Notes: generated by a model from the letters alone, not told the origin. A stretch of 64,000 bases of DNA from Hymenobacter ruricola (GCF_015694525.1 NZ_JADQDM010000007.1:1-64000); one strand, 5' to 3'; positions 8,142-17,551 are shown, numbered from the stretch's first letter. A program made the numbers and translations.

Positions 8142-9659
8142 ATGACGTTTGACGATTTAAACCTGATTGACCCCATCCTTAAAGCCCTCAAAGAGGAAGG
8201 GTATACCACCCCCACCCCCATCCAGGAGCAAGCCATTCCGCACGTGCTGGAAGGCAAAGACCTCCTCGGCGTGGCCCAGACCGGCACCGGCAAAACGGCG
8301 GCCTTCACCGTGCCCATCCTGCAAGTGCTGCACCGCACGGCCCAGGTTTCCAACCACGCGCAGCGCGCCATTCGCTGCCTCGTGCTCACGCCCACCCGCG
8401 AGCTGGCCATCCAAATCAACGAAAGCTTCGGCGCCTACGGCCGCCATCTGAGCCAGATTCGCCACACCGTCATCTTCGGCGGCGTGAGCCAGGGCTCGCA
8501 GGTAGCGGCCCTCAAGCGCGGCGTGGAAGTGCTCATCGCCACCCCCGGCCGCCTGCTCGACCTCATGAACCAGGGCTTCGTGGACCTGCGACAGGTCGAA
8601 GTGTTTGTGCTTGACGAAGCCGACCGCATGCTCGACATGGGCTTCATCAACGACATCAAGCGCATCCTGCCCAAGCTGCCCACCAAGCGCCAGACCCTGT
8701 TTTTCTCGGCCACCATGCCCGGCCAGATTCAGGAACTGGCCAGCACCATCCTGCGCCCCAACCCCGTGCGCGTGGCCGTGACGCCCGTCAGCAGCACCGC
8801 CGACACGGTGACGCAGTCGGTGTACCTGGTGGAAAACAACGACAAGCCGGCCCTGCTCCGCCACATTCTGCAGGACAAGGACATCAAGCGCGTGCTCGTG
8901 TTCACCCGCACCAAGCACGGCGCCGACAAAGTGGTGAAAGCCCTGGCCGCCAACGCCATTCCGGCCGAAGCCATCCACGGCAACAAGAGCCAGAACCACC
9001 GCCAGCGCGCCCTGTCCAACTTCAAAGCCGGCAGCACCCGCGTGCTGGTGGCCACCGACATCGCCGCCCGCGGCATCGACGTGGACGAGCTGACCCACGT
9101 CATCAACTACGAAATCCCGAACGAGCCCGAAACCTACGTGCACCGCATTGGCCGCACCGGCCGGGCCGGGGCCTTCGGCACTGCGTTTTCCTTCGTTGAA
9201 GAAGAGGAGCGCGCCTACCTGCAAGACATTCAAAAGCTCATCAGCCGCCAGATTGACGTGGAAACCGAGCATCCGTTCGTGTCGGGCCGCATTAAGCCGG
9301 TGATGCTGCACGGCAACGAGCGCATCATCCGGCCCAAAGGCCCGGCGGGTCGTCCGGCCCGGTCCGGCCCCCGCGAGGGCGGCCAGGGCGGTGGCGGCCG
9401 TTCCGGCGGCGGCCAAGGCGGCGGTCGCTCGGGCGGCGGCCAGGGTGGCGGCCGTCCCAGCGGCGACCGCAACGCCAATGGCCGTTCCGGCGGCGAGCGC
9501 AGCCGGCCGGCGGCTCCGGCCGGCAACGGCCAGTCGGATACGGCTCGTCGCTTTGGCAGCGGCGGCGCCCGCGTGAGCGTGGGCGGCAACCGCGAAGGCG
9601 GCGACCTGGGCGGCCGTCGGCGCGGCGACGCGGGCGGCTCGCGGCGCGGCTCGTTTTAA
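8142..9659 (+). CDS. DEAD-box ATP-dependent RNA helicase, RhlE type
   Basis: A 505-residue RNA helicase. The Q motif lies near 25-31 (PTPIQEQ), motif I AQTGTGKT at 45-52, PTRELA follows, motif II is DEAD at 158-161, motif III SAT is in FFSATMP, and motif VI is HRIGRTGRAG. From about residue 390 the protein becomes a Gly/Arg/Gln/Ser-rich RGG-like tail with GGGQGG repeats, a low-complexity RNA-binding extension. It unwinds short RNA duplexes and probably serves ribosome assembly or RNA decay. I chose ATG at 8142, which gives the usual FDDLNL family start. A strong terminator follows 73 nt downstream. Confidence 0.95.
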   Translation: MTFDDLNLIDPILKALKEEGYTTPTPIQEQAIPHVLEGKDLLGVAQTGTGKTAAFTVPILQVLHRTAQVSNHAQRAIRCLVLTPTRELAIQINESFGAYGRHLSQIRHTVIFGGVSQGSQVAALKRGVEVLIATPGRLLDLMNQGFVDLRQVEVFVLDEADRMLDMGFINDIKRILPKLPTKRQTLFFSATMPGQIQELASTILRPNPVRVAVTPVSSTADTVTQSVYLVENNDKPALLRHILQDKDIKRVLVFTRTKHGADKVVKALAANAIPAEAIHGNKSQNHRQRALSNFKAGSTRVLVATDIAARGIDVDELTHVINYEIPNEPETYVHRIGRTGRAGAFGTAFSFVEEEERAYLQDIQKLISRQIDVETEHPFVSGRIKPVMLHGNERIIRPKGPAGRPARSGPREGGQGGGGRSGGGQGGGRSGGGQGGGRPSGDRNANGRSGGERSRPAAPAGNGQSDTARRFGSGGARVSVGGNREGGDLGGRRRGDAGGSRRGSF

Positions 9660-9732
9660 GCAGGTTTAGATAGCCAACGGAACATCCTGCTGCCCGCGAC
9701 AAGACGTTTCGTTGGAAAGTATACAAACAAGA

Positions 9733-9772
9733 AGAGGCCCCGGAAAACTTTTTTCGGGGCCTCTGGCTTTTT
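9733..9772 (+). terminator. Rho-independent terminator after the RhlE-like helicase
   Basis: The 10-bp arms AGAGGCCCCG and CGGGGCCTCT enclose a 12-nt loop and are followed by GGCTTTTTAA. Confidence 0.85.
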
Positions 9773-9814
9773 AACCTGATTACTTGCTCGCATCGCGAAT
9801 AATTTTTGCTTCTT

Positions 9815-10306
9815 ATGGCTCAGCCCACGCTTCCCGTCATCCAGGCCCTGCGCGCCACGGCCCAACGCCTCACCACCCAAGCGCCCTATCAATGGGGCCA
9901 CATGGGCAGCTGCAACTGCGGCCACCTCGCCCAAACCGTCACGCGCCTCACCAAAGCCGAGATTCACGCCCGCGCCATGCAGCGCTACGGCGACTGGGAG
10001 CGGCAGCTCATCGACTACTGCCCCACCAGCGGCCTGCCCATCGACCAAACCATCGACGAGATGCTGGCCCTCGGCTTCTCCCGCGCCGACCTCACCCACT
10101 TGGAAAAAATTTCGGACCCCGCCATTCGGGCGGCAATTCCGTTTGAGCGCCGCAACGCCCTCCGCCACAACCAGCGCGACGACGTGGTGCTTTACCTCCG
10201 CACCTGGGCCGACTTACTGGAGCGCGACCTACTGGATGGCATCGAATTGCCGGGCTTCGCAGTTCCCGCGCCTGTGCTTACTCCCGAGCCGGCCGTGGCC
10301 CATTAA
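9815..10306 (+). CDS. Conserved-looking hypothetical protein
   Basis: A 163-residue soluble protein. A cysteine-containing patch HMGSCNCGHLAQ lies near residue 28, and a helical region follows. The sequence is coherent and coding-like, but I recognise no catalytic family. ATG at 9815 was chosen over the TTG at 9806. A nearly consensus -7 box (TAATTTTTG, one base too long) lies just upstream. The gene ends 11 nt before a very strong hairpin terminator. Confidence 0.65.
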   Translation: MAQPTLPVIQALRATAQRLTTQAPYQWGHMGSCNCGHLAQTVTRLTKAEIHARAMQRYGDWERQLIDYCPTSGLPIDQTIDEMLALGFSRADLTHLEKISDPAIRAAIPFERRNALRHNQRDDVVLYLRTWADLLERDLLDGIELPGFAVPAPVLTPEPAVAH

Positions 10307-10317
10307 GCCAGCGATAG

Positions 10318-10377
10318 CAGCCCAAACAGCAAAAGTCCCCGCCAACTGATTGGCGGGGACTTTTGCTGTTTGGGCTG
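10318..10377. terminator. Bidirectional terminator with perfect 28-bp arms
   Basis: The arm CAGCCCAAACAGCAAAAGTC continues through CCCGCCAA, a CTGA loop follows, and the second arm is its exact complement. It lies between the convergent genes ending at 10306 and 10425. Confidence 0.85.
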
Positions 10378-10396
10378 TTGGGAGGTTCGTTGTAGG

Positions 10397-10418
10397 CCGG
10401 ACTCTCATCGAGTCCAGC
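10397..10418. repeat. Short hairpin resembling dispersed repeat family 2
   Basis: GGACTC and GAGTCC flank a short TCATC loop in the context GCCGGACTC...GAGTCCAGCC. It resembles the arms of the family-2 elements at 49969 and 55892. Confidence 0.4.
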
Positions 10419-10424
10419 CGATGC

Positions 10425-10601
10425 TTAGTTACGGGTGACGTTGGAACGCTGAGCTTCCCGGTAGCCCTCGGCGCGATGCTCGCGCTTGTAGGCGGCGTCG
10501 GCAGAAGGGTCTTTTTCAGCGTCGGGGGCGTGTGAGCAGGAAGCCGTCAAGGACAAAGCCGCTACAGCGGCCAACCAGATAGTTGCGCGGGTCAGTTTCA
10601 T
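10425..10601 (-). CDS. Small lipoprotein of unknown function
   Basis: A 58-residue precursor with a lipoprotein signal (MKLTRATIWLAAVAALSLTA, then SC). The lipobox LTASC puts the lipidated cysteine at residue 22. The mature part is short, charged and probably disordered (SHAPDAEKDPSADAAYKRE). The start ATG at 10601 lies exactly 4 nt after a TACCTTCG box, so the mRNA may be leaderless. I recognise no family. Confidence 0.65.
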   Translation of the reverse strand: MKLTRATIWLAAVAALSLTASCSHAPDAEKDPSADAAYKREHRAEGYREAQRSNVTRN

Positions 10602-10605
10602 GCTG

Positions 10606-10613
10606 CGAAGGTA
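10606..10613 (-). promoter_or_regulatory. -7-like box, 4 nt before the lipoprotein start
   Basis: Read on the minus strand this is TACCTTCG, one base from TAnnTTTG. CAGC then separates it from the ATG at 10601. Confidence 0.45.
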
Positions 10614-11614
10614 GCCCAGCGCCGCCAAATGAACAACCGCCCGGCCTATCGATTGCCGGGTCTCTTCTCTGGTGTCCGAATAAATCCAGGCCGCGCACCA
10701 GGCGGAAACGTAAATCTTTCACTGGAAACGAGGCTAACAACCGCCATTTACATTTGACAATGCACCCCTTTTATGCTTGCCATGCCAGCAGGCCCAACCC
10801 GAAGCTATAGTCTTCGCCTCAGGGCTAAGGCAATGCTTCATCCTAACTGCAAAGCAACCCGTTTAATATAGAAGGCGCTTCCGTTAACCGGCCTTTGGCT
10901 GTGCTCAAACGCGCTCAGATGCTTAGCATGGCACCAATCCTACACTTTTCAAGGTTATCACTATTCAAACAGCGTGCGGTGTCAACCCAATTAGCAAGGC
11001 TCAGCTACAAACGCAGGCTTCAGCTACTTTGCGAATTCCTGAAAACCCAGGAAAGAAGCAGATAAAAAACGGTAGCCTAATGATGACAAGCCCTCACTTA
11101 AACCTTAATTCCATTGTTTGGTTAGTATCATTTAAATCCTTGATAAAAAGCATTATAAATTTAAAATTCACCTGCCTTACAATCACGTTTAATGTTTCTA
11201 CAGGAATTAGCATAGGAGAGAAATGAATATAGAGCTCATTTTGATATTAATTAGCATCTGGCAACCCGAACTACAGGGCCATTAATTGAACATTAGGAAT
11301 CACTGCCAAATTGAACTTTACAATAATAGCGCTCAACCACCTCGTGCGCATGCCTCAGACCTCGTGCGCATGCTTCAGCAGGATAAGCTCCCCCCTGAAG
11401 AAGTAAGCACTGGACTGCATTGCCGCCCCGATTTTAGGGCCACGATTTGCCATCAGTAGTCACGCAGTACGTACGGCTTAGCCCTACGGCAAGCCCACAA
11501 TCCATGGTACCCATGTCTTGGCTAGACGCGGCTTTCTGCTATGTATAAGCCAGCCACGCGGCGGCAATGCTCGACCTCACATCGCTGACAACGAACTCAT
11601 GCGGTTGGCAAAAC
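10614..11614. other. Gene-poor, A+T-rich stretch of about 1 kb
   Basis: No convincing gene is seen. From about 10830 to 11520 base composition shifts to A+T-rich, unlike the surroundings. A perfect TACATTTG box at 10749-10756 points right and could start a small RNA. A 20-bp tandem duplication (CTCGTGCGCATGCCTCAGAC and a near copy) lies at 11341-11380. The only open frame of size (11029-11226) shows no protein-like features. The stretch may be decayed mobile DNA. Confidence 0.5.
11341..11380. repeat. 20-bp tandem duplication
   Basis: Two adjacent copies of CTCGTGCGCATGCYTCAGMM, differing at three positions, lie in the gene-poor stretch. Confidence 0.7.
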
Positions 11615-12259
11615 TTACTCGGGCTGGTAATCGGCGAAAGACCCGTCCCGATAGAAAATGACGATGCGGCGAATCGGCTTTTCAGAACCAGCCAGCAGTT
11701 GCGCGGCAGTACCGGATTCGGGGGGATTACTCGGCGCGTCGGTAACCTCAGCAGTGAGCAATGCAGCCGGCCCAGGTGGCCGTGCGGTTGCTTCTTTATC
11801 CATCTCCGGCGCAGGAGCAGCGCCATGGCCAACCGGAGTAGTGTGCTTGGGAGTGAAGCGCTTGAGAGCAGGAATGTTACTGAACGAACTGGCCTTACGC
11901 GGTTCACTTCGCTCTGCGACGGCAGGTTTGCCGCTAGTTGCGGCGCTTTCGGCTTGCTTTGCAACCATTTGCGGGCTGGTGGTGGGCAGTTCGGCAGCTG
12001 GCGGGGCAGGCTCCTGTAGCGGAACGGTCGGAGCGGCAGCCGAGGCGGCCAGCATAGGGCCTGTGCCGAACAGGAGCCAGGGCATGGACAAGTCCGGCAT
12101 GGCAGCCAGGATGCGCTGGACCACCTCCAGGCTGGGCTTGTTGCGGCCCGACAGGATATGGCTGACAATAGGGCGCGCGACGCCAATGGCATCGGCAAAC
12201 TGAGTGGGGGAAAGTTGCCGGACTTCCAGTAGCTGCCTGATGCGCTCGACTATTTGCAT
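11615..12259 (-). CDS. XRE-family DNA-binding regulator with a long disordered tail
   Basis: A 214-residue protein. Residues 1-65 form a Cro/C1-type helix-turn-helix (QLLEVRQLSPTQFADAIGVA, then SHILSGRNKPSLEVVQRIL). A long Ala/Pro/Ser-rich linker follows, and a short conserved-looking end (PIRRIVIFYRDGSFADYQPE, 194-213) closes the protein. It is a likely transcription repressor. Its own promoter region has a perfect -7 box 13 nt before ATG 12259 and small palindromes that might be operators (TAAACAAGCATGTTTA near 12312). The target genes are unknown. Confidence 0.85.
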   Translation of the reverse strand: MQIVERIRQLLEVRQLSPTQFADAIGVARPIVSHILSGRNKPSLEVVQRILAAMPDLSMPWLLFGTGPMLAASAAAPTVPLQEPAPPAAELPTTSPQMVAKQAESAATSGKPAVAERSEPRKASSFSNIPALKRFTPKHTTPVGHGAAPAPEMDKEATARPPGPAALLTAEVTDAPSNPPESGTAAQLLAGSEKPIRRIVIFYRDGSFADYQPE

Positions 12260-12271
12260 TGTTTTTAATTA

Positions 12272-12279
12272 CAAATGTA
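12272..12279 (-). promoter_or_regulatory. -7 box for the XRE regulator
   Basis: The minus-strand read TACATTTG matches the consensus exactly and lies 12 nt before the ATG at 12259, so the leader is very short. Confidence 0.55.
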
Positions 12280-12310
12280 GCAAAACACAACGGTACTTGC
12301 TTGCCCAACC

Positions 12311-12328
12311 TAAACAAGCATGTTTACA
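12311..12328. promoter_or_regulatory. Possible operator palindrome upstream of the XRE gene
   Basis: TAAACAAGCATGTTTA has 5-bp inverted ends (TAAAC/GTTTA) around a 6-bp centre. It lies about 35 bp upstream of the regulator's -7 box in an A+T-rich spacer. The assignment is positional inference only. Confidence 0.25.
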
Positions 12329-12458
12329 TAAAGAAACAACAGGTATATAAGGAATTTATAACAATAGTAAACAAAGCATTGGAATTTGTCCATTCATCCT
12401 CATTGCAAAACATTTGTAACGTCAGCATTAATGCCTGTATCCCGATTCAAATAATAGC

Positions 12459-12497
12459 AGAAAGCCCGTCTGCCATGGCAAACGGGCTTTCCTGTTT
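12459..12497 (-). terminator. Terminator downstream of the L,D-transpeptidase gene
   Basis: GAAAGCCCGT and ACGGGCTTTC arms enclose a 12-nt loop. On the minus strand the hairpin follows the transpeptidase stop at 12557. T residues are sparse, so strength is uncertain. The rest of 12280-12556 is A+T-rich and I see no gene in it. Confidence 0.65.
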
Positions 12498-12556
12498 TGG
12501 TTTTCGGTAACCTGTCGCGCGCGGAGCGTAAAGGTGGCTACCAGCCGAGTTAACCG

Positions 12557-14293
12557 CTAATCAAAATACTCCTTAGCGAGGGCCTTGTCGTGGCCGTAGA
12601 TGTCGTCGCGGAAGTGCGGGTGCCCGGCGGCATCGGCCCACGCGGTGAAATACACCAGGTAAACGGGCAGCTTTTCCTTCATCGAAATGTACTTCTCGCG
12701 GTGCGTGGCAATGGTGTCAAGGATGGTTTGCTGGTCCCAGCCGGGCTTGTTTTTCAACAGGTAAGTGGCCAGCTTGATGGGTTCTTTCACCCGCACGCAG
12801 CCATGGCTGAAGCTGCGCGCACTCTGCGAAAACAGCGCGTCGTGGGGCGTGTCGTGCAGGTAGATGTCATTCGAGTTTGGGAAAATAAACTTCACGTCGC
12901 CCAGGTCATTATCGGGCCCGGGCCGGCGGCGCAGAGTGTATTTAAAGGTTTCCTGCGTCACGTTGGCCCAGTCGACTGAGGTCGGGTCAATGACCTTGGC
13001 CTTGCGGCCAACGCCCTTCACCACCTCCATATCGAGGCGGTCGAGGGTGCCGACGGGGTCGGCCGTGAGCTTGCCGCGCAGTTCGTTCTGGATGATGCTG
13101 AAGGGCACGTTCCAGTACGGCGCGAGCACCACGTACTCCATCTTGTCGCTAAAGATGGGTGTTTCGTGTAGCACCTTGCCCACGATGACAGGCATGGAAA
13201 AGGCCTCTTTGTCGTTCTCCACCACGTGCAGTGTGTACTCCGGAATGTTCACCAGCAGGTAGCTCGGCTCGAAGCGTTTGGGCAGCCAGCGCCAGCGCTC
13301 CATGTTCAGGATGAGCTGGTCGATGCGCGTGCCGATGGGCACGTTGAGCTGGCGCAGGGTTTCGCCGCCCACCACGCCGTCGGGTCTCAGGCCGGCATCC
13401 TGCTGAAAAAGCTTGACGGCGGCCACCAGCTCGGGGTCGTAGGTGTAGGCCGCCGGGGCGGTGCCCACGCGGGCCGAATCGGCCGGCGGGGTGCTGGCCG
13501 CCTCGCCGCCGGAGCTATCCAGCAGGCGCTTGCGCAGAGCCGCCACGGCCGGCGACGACTGCCCCGGCTTGAGCTTCAGCCCGGCCGGCAAGGCGGGCCA
13601 GCCACCGGCCCGCTCTCGGTCGCGGTAGGTGGCCAGCGCCTTTTTCAGCTGGTCGTACTCGGGGTGTAGCGGGGCAAATTCGTAGTAGTTGTAACGGCTT
13701 TTGCGCTCGCCCAGAAAGGTCATCAGGGCTTTGTTGAGCTTGATTTTATTGGGTTTTACCTGCCACGTCGTGCTCTTCTTGTCGCGCGGGTTGGCCACGC
13801 CCCGGTAGTAATCCGAGGCCCATTTCATGTAGGTACCAGTCAGCGCCACGTCAATTTCGCGCTCCAACGCCGTGCGTTTGACGGAGTCAGTACGGGCCTT
13901 TTCCAGCTCACCAAACAGCGACTTAAAATCCTTAATTTTATAGTCTTTAGGGTCCAGGCCTTCATCTGTAGCTTTAGCAATAATGTTTTGCAAGGTTTGC
14001 ACCTGCGAAACGGGCTGATGGTCTTTGAACCAGCCCAAACGGAATTGTCGCTCCCGGTAAAAGCGGCGGGCCTGCAGCAGTTGGGCCTTGAACCGCGGCT
14101 CGGCCCGAAAGGCGTTGATGACGTAGGTGCTGTCGATGAGGGGCTGGGGGCCTAGCTCGCGCACAGCCGCAGACGCCGCGCTGGTGCCAGCCGACTGGCC
14201 GCTATCGGAACCGCAGCCCTGCAGGGCGGTGCCCCCAATGGCGGCAGTGAGCAGCACCCAAAGCAGCGAAGAAAAACGAAGGAAGAATGTCAT
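12557..14293 (-). CDS. L,D-transpeptidase, YcbB/LdtD-like lipoprotein
   Basis: A 578-residue exported protein. The signal ends in the lipobox TALQGC, so it is probably lipid-anchored. Order: an N-terminal scaffold-like region (about 50-260), a peptidoglycan-binding helical motif (VAAVKLFQQDAGLRPDGVVG, about 300-325), and a C-terminal YkuD catalytic domain with the cysteine in SFSHGCVRVKEP (Cys about 497). Such enzymes form 3-3 cross-links in peptidoglycan and resist most beta-lactams. The length and domain order match the YcbB branch. ATG at 14293 was chosen because the signal peptide follows it directly. Confidence 0.93.
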   Translation of the reverse strand: MTFFLRFSSLLWVLLTAAIGGTALQGCGSDSGQSAGTSAASAAVRELGPQPLIDSTYVINAFRAEPRFKAQLLQARRFYRERQFRLGWFKDHQPVSQVQTLQNIIAKATDEGLDPKDYKIKDFKSLFGELEKARTDSVKRTALEREIDVALTGTYMKWASDYYRGVANPRDKKSTTWQVKPNKIKLNKALMTFLGERKSRYNYYEFAPLHPEYDQLKKALATYRDRERAGGWPALPAGLKLKPGQSSPAVAALRKRLLDSSGGEAASTPPADSARVGTAPAAYTYDPELVAAVKLFQQDAGLRPDGVVGGETLRQLNVPIGTRIDQLILNMERWRWLPKRFEPSYLLVNIPEYTLHVVENDKEAFSMPVIVGKVLHETPIFSDKMEYVVLAPYWNVPFSIIQNELRGKLTADPVGTLDRLDMEVVKGVGRKAKVIDPTSVDWANVTQETFKYTLRRRPGPDNDLGDVKFIFPNSNDIYLHDTPHDALFSQSARSFSHGCVRVKEPIKLATYLLKNKPGWDQQTILDTIATHREKYISMKEKLPVYLVYFTAWADAAGHPHFRDDIYGHDKALAKEYFD

Positions 14294-14710
14294 TGAGAGG
14301 GATGAGGCGAACGAAACAAAGGCCCCGCGCAACTGCCGGAAGCCGGGCGTTGTACTGCCAAGCGGAAGGGGAAGTTGCGCCGAAGCGGCCGCTGGCCGTC
14401 CGGCTGCAAATTACGCCCCGGCGAGGGATGGCCCGCTGCCGCCGTGCCCGAAATCGTGCCACATTCGTACCCGGGAAGGCCGGATGAAACACCACATGAG
14501 GAGAACGTGCCGGCTAAACCCCTTGCCTTCAAAGCCCTCAGTCGAACTCATGCTCAAAGGCCGAGCCGTCGGATTGGCCTGCTGAATTAACCAAACCCTT
14601 CTGTCCGGCAGCAAATACACTTGGCAGAAGCCTTGTTTTCCAGTGCTTCGCCGCCGGGATTTCTGTTTTCAACCTTTCTTTCGAATACTGTTCTGCTTAC
14701 TCGCTTGCTT

Positions 14711-16534
14711 ATGGCTTCTTCCCTTTTTACGACTGCCGCCTTGCCCGCCGACCCGCATAGCTACGCCGGCACCGGCCTCGCGCGGGTCCGTCATCTGGAC
14801 CTCGACCTGGAGGTAGATTTTGCTACCCGTACCCTGGCCGGCACGGTCACCTGGCAGTTGGCCGACGCCACAGCGGCAGCCGATGTGGTGCTGGACGCCC
14901 GGGACCTGACCATTGAAACCGTAGAAGGCCTCGACGCGGCCGGTAACGCCACGCCAGCGGCCTTTGACCTTGGCCCGGCTGATGCGGTGCTGGGCCAGGC
15001 CCTGCGCGTGGCCCTGGCCCCCGGAATTTTGGCCGTCCGCATTCGCTACCGCACGGCGGCCACTGCGGCGGCCCTGCAGTGGCTGGCGCCCGCCCAGACC
15101 GCCGGCAGCCAGCCGTTCCTCTTCACGCAGTCGCAAGCCATTCTGGCGCGCACCTGGCTGCCGTGCCAGGACTCGCCCGGCATCCGGTTCACCTACGACG
15201 CCACGGTGCGGGTTCCCGCCCACCTGCTGGCACTGATGAGCGCCGGCAACCCCCAGCAGCTCGACCCCAATGGCGAGTACCACTTTCGGATGGCCCAGCC
15301 CATTCCGGCTTACCTGATGGCCCTGGCGGTGGGCGACCTGCGCTTTGCGCCGCTGAGCGAGCGCACCGGCGTTTATGCCGAGCCCGCTACCCTACCCGTG
15401 GCTAAGCACGAGTTTGCCGACCTGGAGAAAATGGTGGCAGCCGCCGAGGAACTGTACGGCCCCTACCGCTGGGAGCGGTACGATTTGCTGGTGCTCCCAC
15501 CCAGCTTCCCCTTCGGCGGGATGGAAAACCCCCGATTAACATTTGTAACACCTACCATTCTGGCTGGCGACCGCAGCCTGACAAGTTTGGTGGCGCATGA
15601 GCTCGCGCACTCTTGGTCGGGCAATCTGGTTACAAATGCAACGTGGAATGATTTCTGGCTGAACGAAGGCTTTACAGTCTATTTCGAGCGGCGCATCATG
15701 GAACATTTGTATGGGGCCGAATACGCCGACATGCTGCAGGTACTGGGCCGCGCCGCCCTGCACCACACCATCGAGGAAATCGGCGTGGCCAGCCCCGACA
15801 CGCATTTGCACCTGGACCTGACTGGCCGCGACCCCGACGAGGGCCTTACCGAAATCGCCTATGAAAAAGGCTGCGCCCTGCTTCTGACCCTAGAGTCGCT
15901 GGTGGGCCGGCCGCGACTCGACGCCTTTATTACGGAGTACTTCGCTCGCTTCAGCTTTCAGGCAATGGACACCGCCACCTTCCTGCACTACCTCCGGGCC
16001 GAGCTGCTGGACCCGGAGCCGGGCCTGGAGGCCCGCCTGAACCTGGCGGCCTGGGTGGAAGGCCCCGGCCTGCCCGGCAACGCGCCGGTCCCCGCCTCCC
16101 GGCGCTTCGAGGCAGTGGACCAGGGGCTGGGGCGCCTGAGTGGCGGGGCCGCGCCGGCTTCCCTCCTGCCGGCCACGGCCGACTGGAGCAGCCACGAATG
16201 GGTGCACTTCCTGCATGGGCTCCCGACCTCGCTTTCGGCGGAGCAGCTGGCGGAGCTCGACGCGGCGTTTCACTTCACCGATTCTGGCAACGCTGAAATT
16301 CTGGCGGCCTGGTTTCCGCACACGTTGCGGGCCGAATACGCGCCGGCCGAGGCGGCGCTGGAAAATTTTCTGCGGCACGTGGGCCGGCGCAAGTTTCTGG
16401 TGCCGCTGTACCGGGCCTTGCTGGCCACGCCGCATGGCCCGAAACGCGCCCGCCAAATTTATGCGCAGGCCCGGCCCAACTACCACTCCGTGACCACTGG
16501 CACGCTTGATGCACTGCTGACCGAGCGCACATAA
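14711..16534 (+). CDS. M1 family zinc aminopeptidase, leukotriene A4 hydrolase-like
   Basis: A 607-residue metallopeptidase. The substrate-recognition GGMEN motif precedes the zinc site HELAHSWSGN (H296, E297, H300), and the third ligand is the Glu of NEGF (E319), the exact HExxH-X18-E spacing. The C-terminal third fits the alpha-helical domain of the LTA4H/cold-active aminopeptidase subgroup. It removes N-terminal residues from peptides. No signal peptide follows the chosen ATG at 14711; an in-frame extension from 14621 (TTG) contains a hydrophobic stretch, so an exported form cannot be ruled out. Confidence 0.93.
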   Translation: MASSLFTTAALPADPHSYAGTGLARVRHLDLDLEVDFATRTLAGTVTWQLADATAAADVVLDARDLTIETVEGLDAAGNATPAAFDLGPADAVLGQALRVALAPGILAVRIRYRTAATAAALQWLAPAQTAGSQPFLFTQSQAILARTWLPCQDSPGIRFTYDATVRVPAHLLALMSAGNPQQLDPNGEYHFRMAQPIPAYLMALAVGDLRFAPLSERTGVYAEPATLPVAKHEFADLEKMVAAAEELYGPYRWERYDLLVLPPSFPFGGMENPRLTFVTPTILAGDRSLTSLVAHELAHSWSGNLVTNATWNDFWLNEGFTVYFERRIMEHLYGAEYADMLQVLGRAALHHTIEEIGVASPDTHLHLDLTGRDPDEGLTEIAYEKGCALLLTLESLVGRPRLDAFITEYFARFSFQAMDTATFLHYLRAELLDPEPGLEARLNLAAWVEGPGLPGNAPVPASRRFEAVDQGLGRLSGGAAPASLLPATADWSSHEWVHFLHGLPTSLSAEQLAELDAAFHFTDSGNAEILAAWFPHTLRAEYAPAEAALENFLRHVGRRKFLVPLYRALLATPHGPKRARQIYAQARPNYHSVTTGTLDALLTERT

Positions 16535-16627
16535 GCCCGCGCGGCCCCAACTTTGCAGCAGATTGCCTGAAACCTCTCGTGGCAGCGGCTGTTTTGCATT
16601 TTCCAGCTATATTAAATAAGATATCCA

Positions 16628-17551
16628 TTGAAATCCATCATTCCGCTCGGTAAGCTCATCGCCGTGGGTGGCAACGAGGACAAGGGCACGTACCCCAACC
16701 CCCGAACCCGCCGCAAGTACTACCTCAACTTTTTCGAGTTGGGCATCCTCAAGCGCATCGTGCTCGAAACCGGCAAAACGGACCCGCGCATCGAAGTCGT
16801 CACCACGGCTTCCATGATTCCGGAGGAAGTGGGCCCGATTTACACGGGTTCCTTCGCCATGCTCAACTGCCTGAACGTGGGCATCATGGACATTCGCACG
16901 CCCGAAGACGCCCGCCAGCCCGAGTACCTGGAGCGCCTGCTGGCCGCCGACGTCATCATGTTTTCGGGCGGCAACCAGTCGCGCCTGCGCGAGATGTTCG
17001 GCGAAACCGACTTCCTCGACCGCATGATGCAGCGCTACTACGCCGAGCCCCATTTCGTGATTGCGGGCACCAGCGCCGGCGCCATGGCCATGTCGCAGCA
17101 CATGATTCGCGGCGGCTCGGTGCCCGACGCACTGCTGAAAGGCGCCGTGAAAATGGGCACCGGCCTGGGCCTGCTGCCGGCGGCCATTGTCGACTCGCAC
17201 TTTGTGAAGCGCGGCCGGTTTGGGCGCCTGATTGAGTCGGTGGCCCTGCATCCCAAGCTCATCGGCATCGGGCTGGGCGAAGATACCGGCGTGCTCATCA
17301 CCCAGGGCAACTGGGTGGAAACCATTGGCTCCAACCTCGTTATCATCCTCGATGGGCACGAAATCCAGCACAACAATGCCGCCGCGGCCAAAAAAGGCAC
17401 GGTGCTTTCCATCGAAAACGTGACCATGCACGTGCTGGCCAAAGGCAACGTGTACGACATGCGCGAGCGCAAATTTTACGTCAGCAAAGACGCGCTGCCC
17501 ATTCCAGCCACGACGGCCGTTAAGTCTGTCTCGGCGACCACGGCTGGCTAG
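16628..17551 (+). CDS. cphB: Cyanophycinase (serine peptidase family S51)
   Basis: A 307-residue protein starting at TTG 16628. No in-frame ATG allows the conserved N terminus MKSIIPLGKLIAVGGNEDKG, so the TTG start is favoured. The nucleophile serine is in AGTSAGAMAMS (S149), and SGGNQSRL (113-120) and DSHFVKRGR (189-197) are other family motifs. Cyanophycinase cleaves the storage polymer multi-L-arginyl-poly-L-aspartate to beta-Asp-Arg dipeptides. An isoaspartyl peptidase gene that could split those dipeptides lies 1.3 kb away. No cyanophycin synthetase is in the window, so the natural substrate may be a different isopeptide. Confidence 0.9.
   Translation: MKSIIPLGKLIAVGGNEDKGTYPNPRTRRKYYLNFFELGILKRIVLETGKTDPRIEVVTTASMIPEEVGPIYTGSFAMLNCLNVGIMDIRTPEDARQPEYLERLLAADVIMFSGGNQSRLREMFGETDFLDRMMQRYYAEPHFVIAGTSAGAMAMSQHMIRGGSVPDALLKGAVKMGTGLGLLPAAIVDSHFVKRGRFGRLIESVALHPKLIGIGLGEDTGVLITQGNWVETIGSNLVIILDGHEIQHNNAAAAKKGTVLSIENVTMHVLAKGNVYDMRERKFYVSKDALPIPATTAVKSVSATTAG

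Noticed and set aside
10759..10809. Leaderless 16-residue frame after the TACATTTG box
   Set aside because: It is too short and has no supporting feature; a small RNA is at least as likely.
11029..11226. 65-residue open frame in the A+T-rich gap
   Set aside because: No protein-like composition, promoter or terminator; A+T-rich noise fits better.
12269..12417. Inverted pair TTACAAATGT / ACATTTGTAA as regulator sites
   Set aside because: The same 10-mer pair also occurs inside the M1 peptidase coding region (about 15548 and 15635), so it may be chance or composition.
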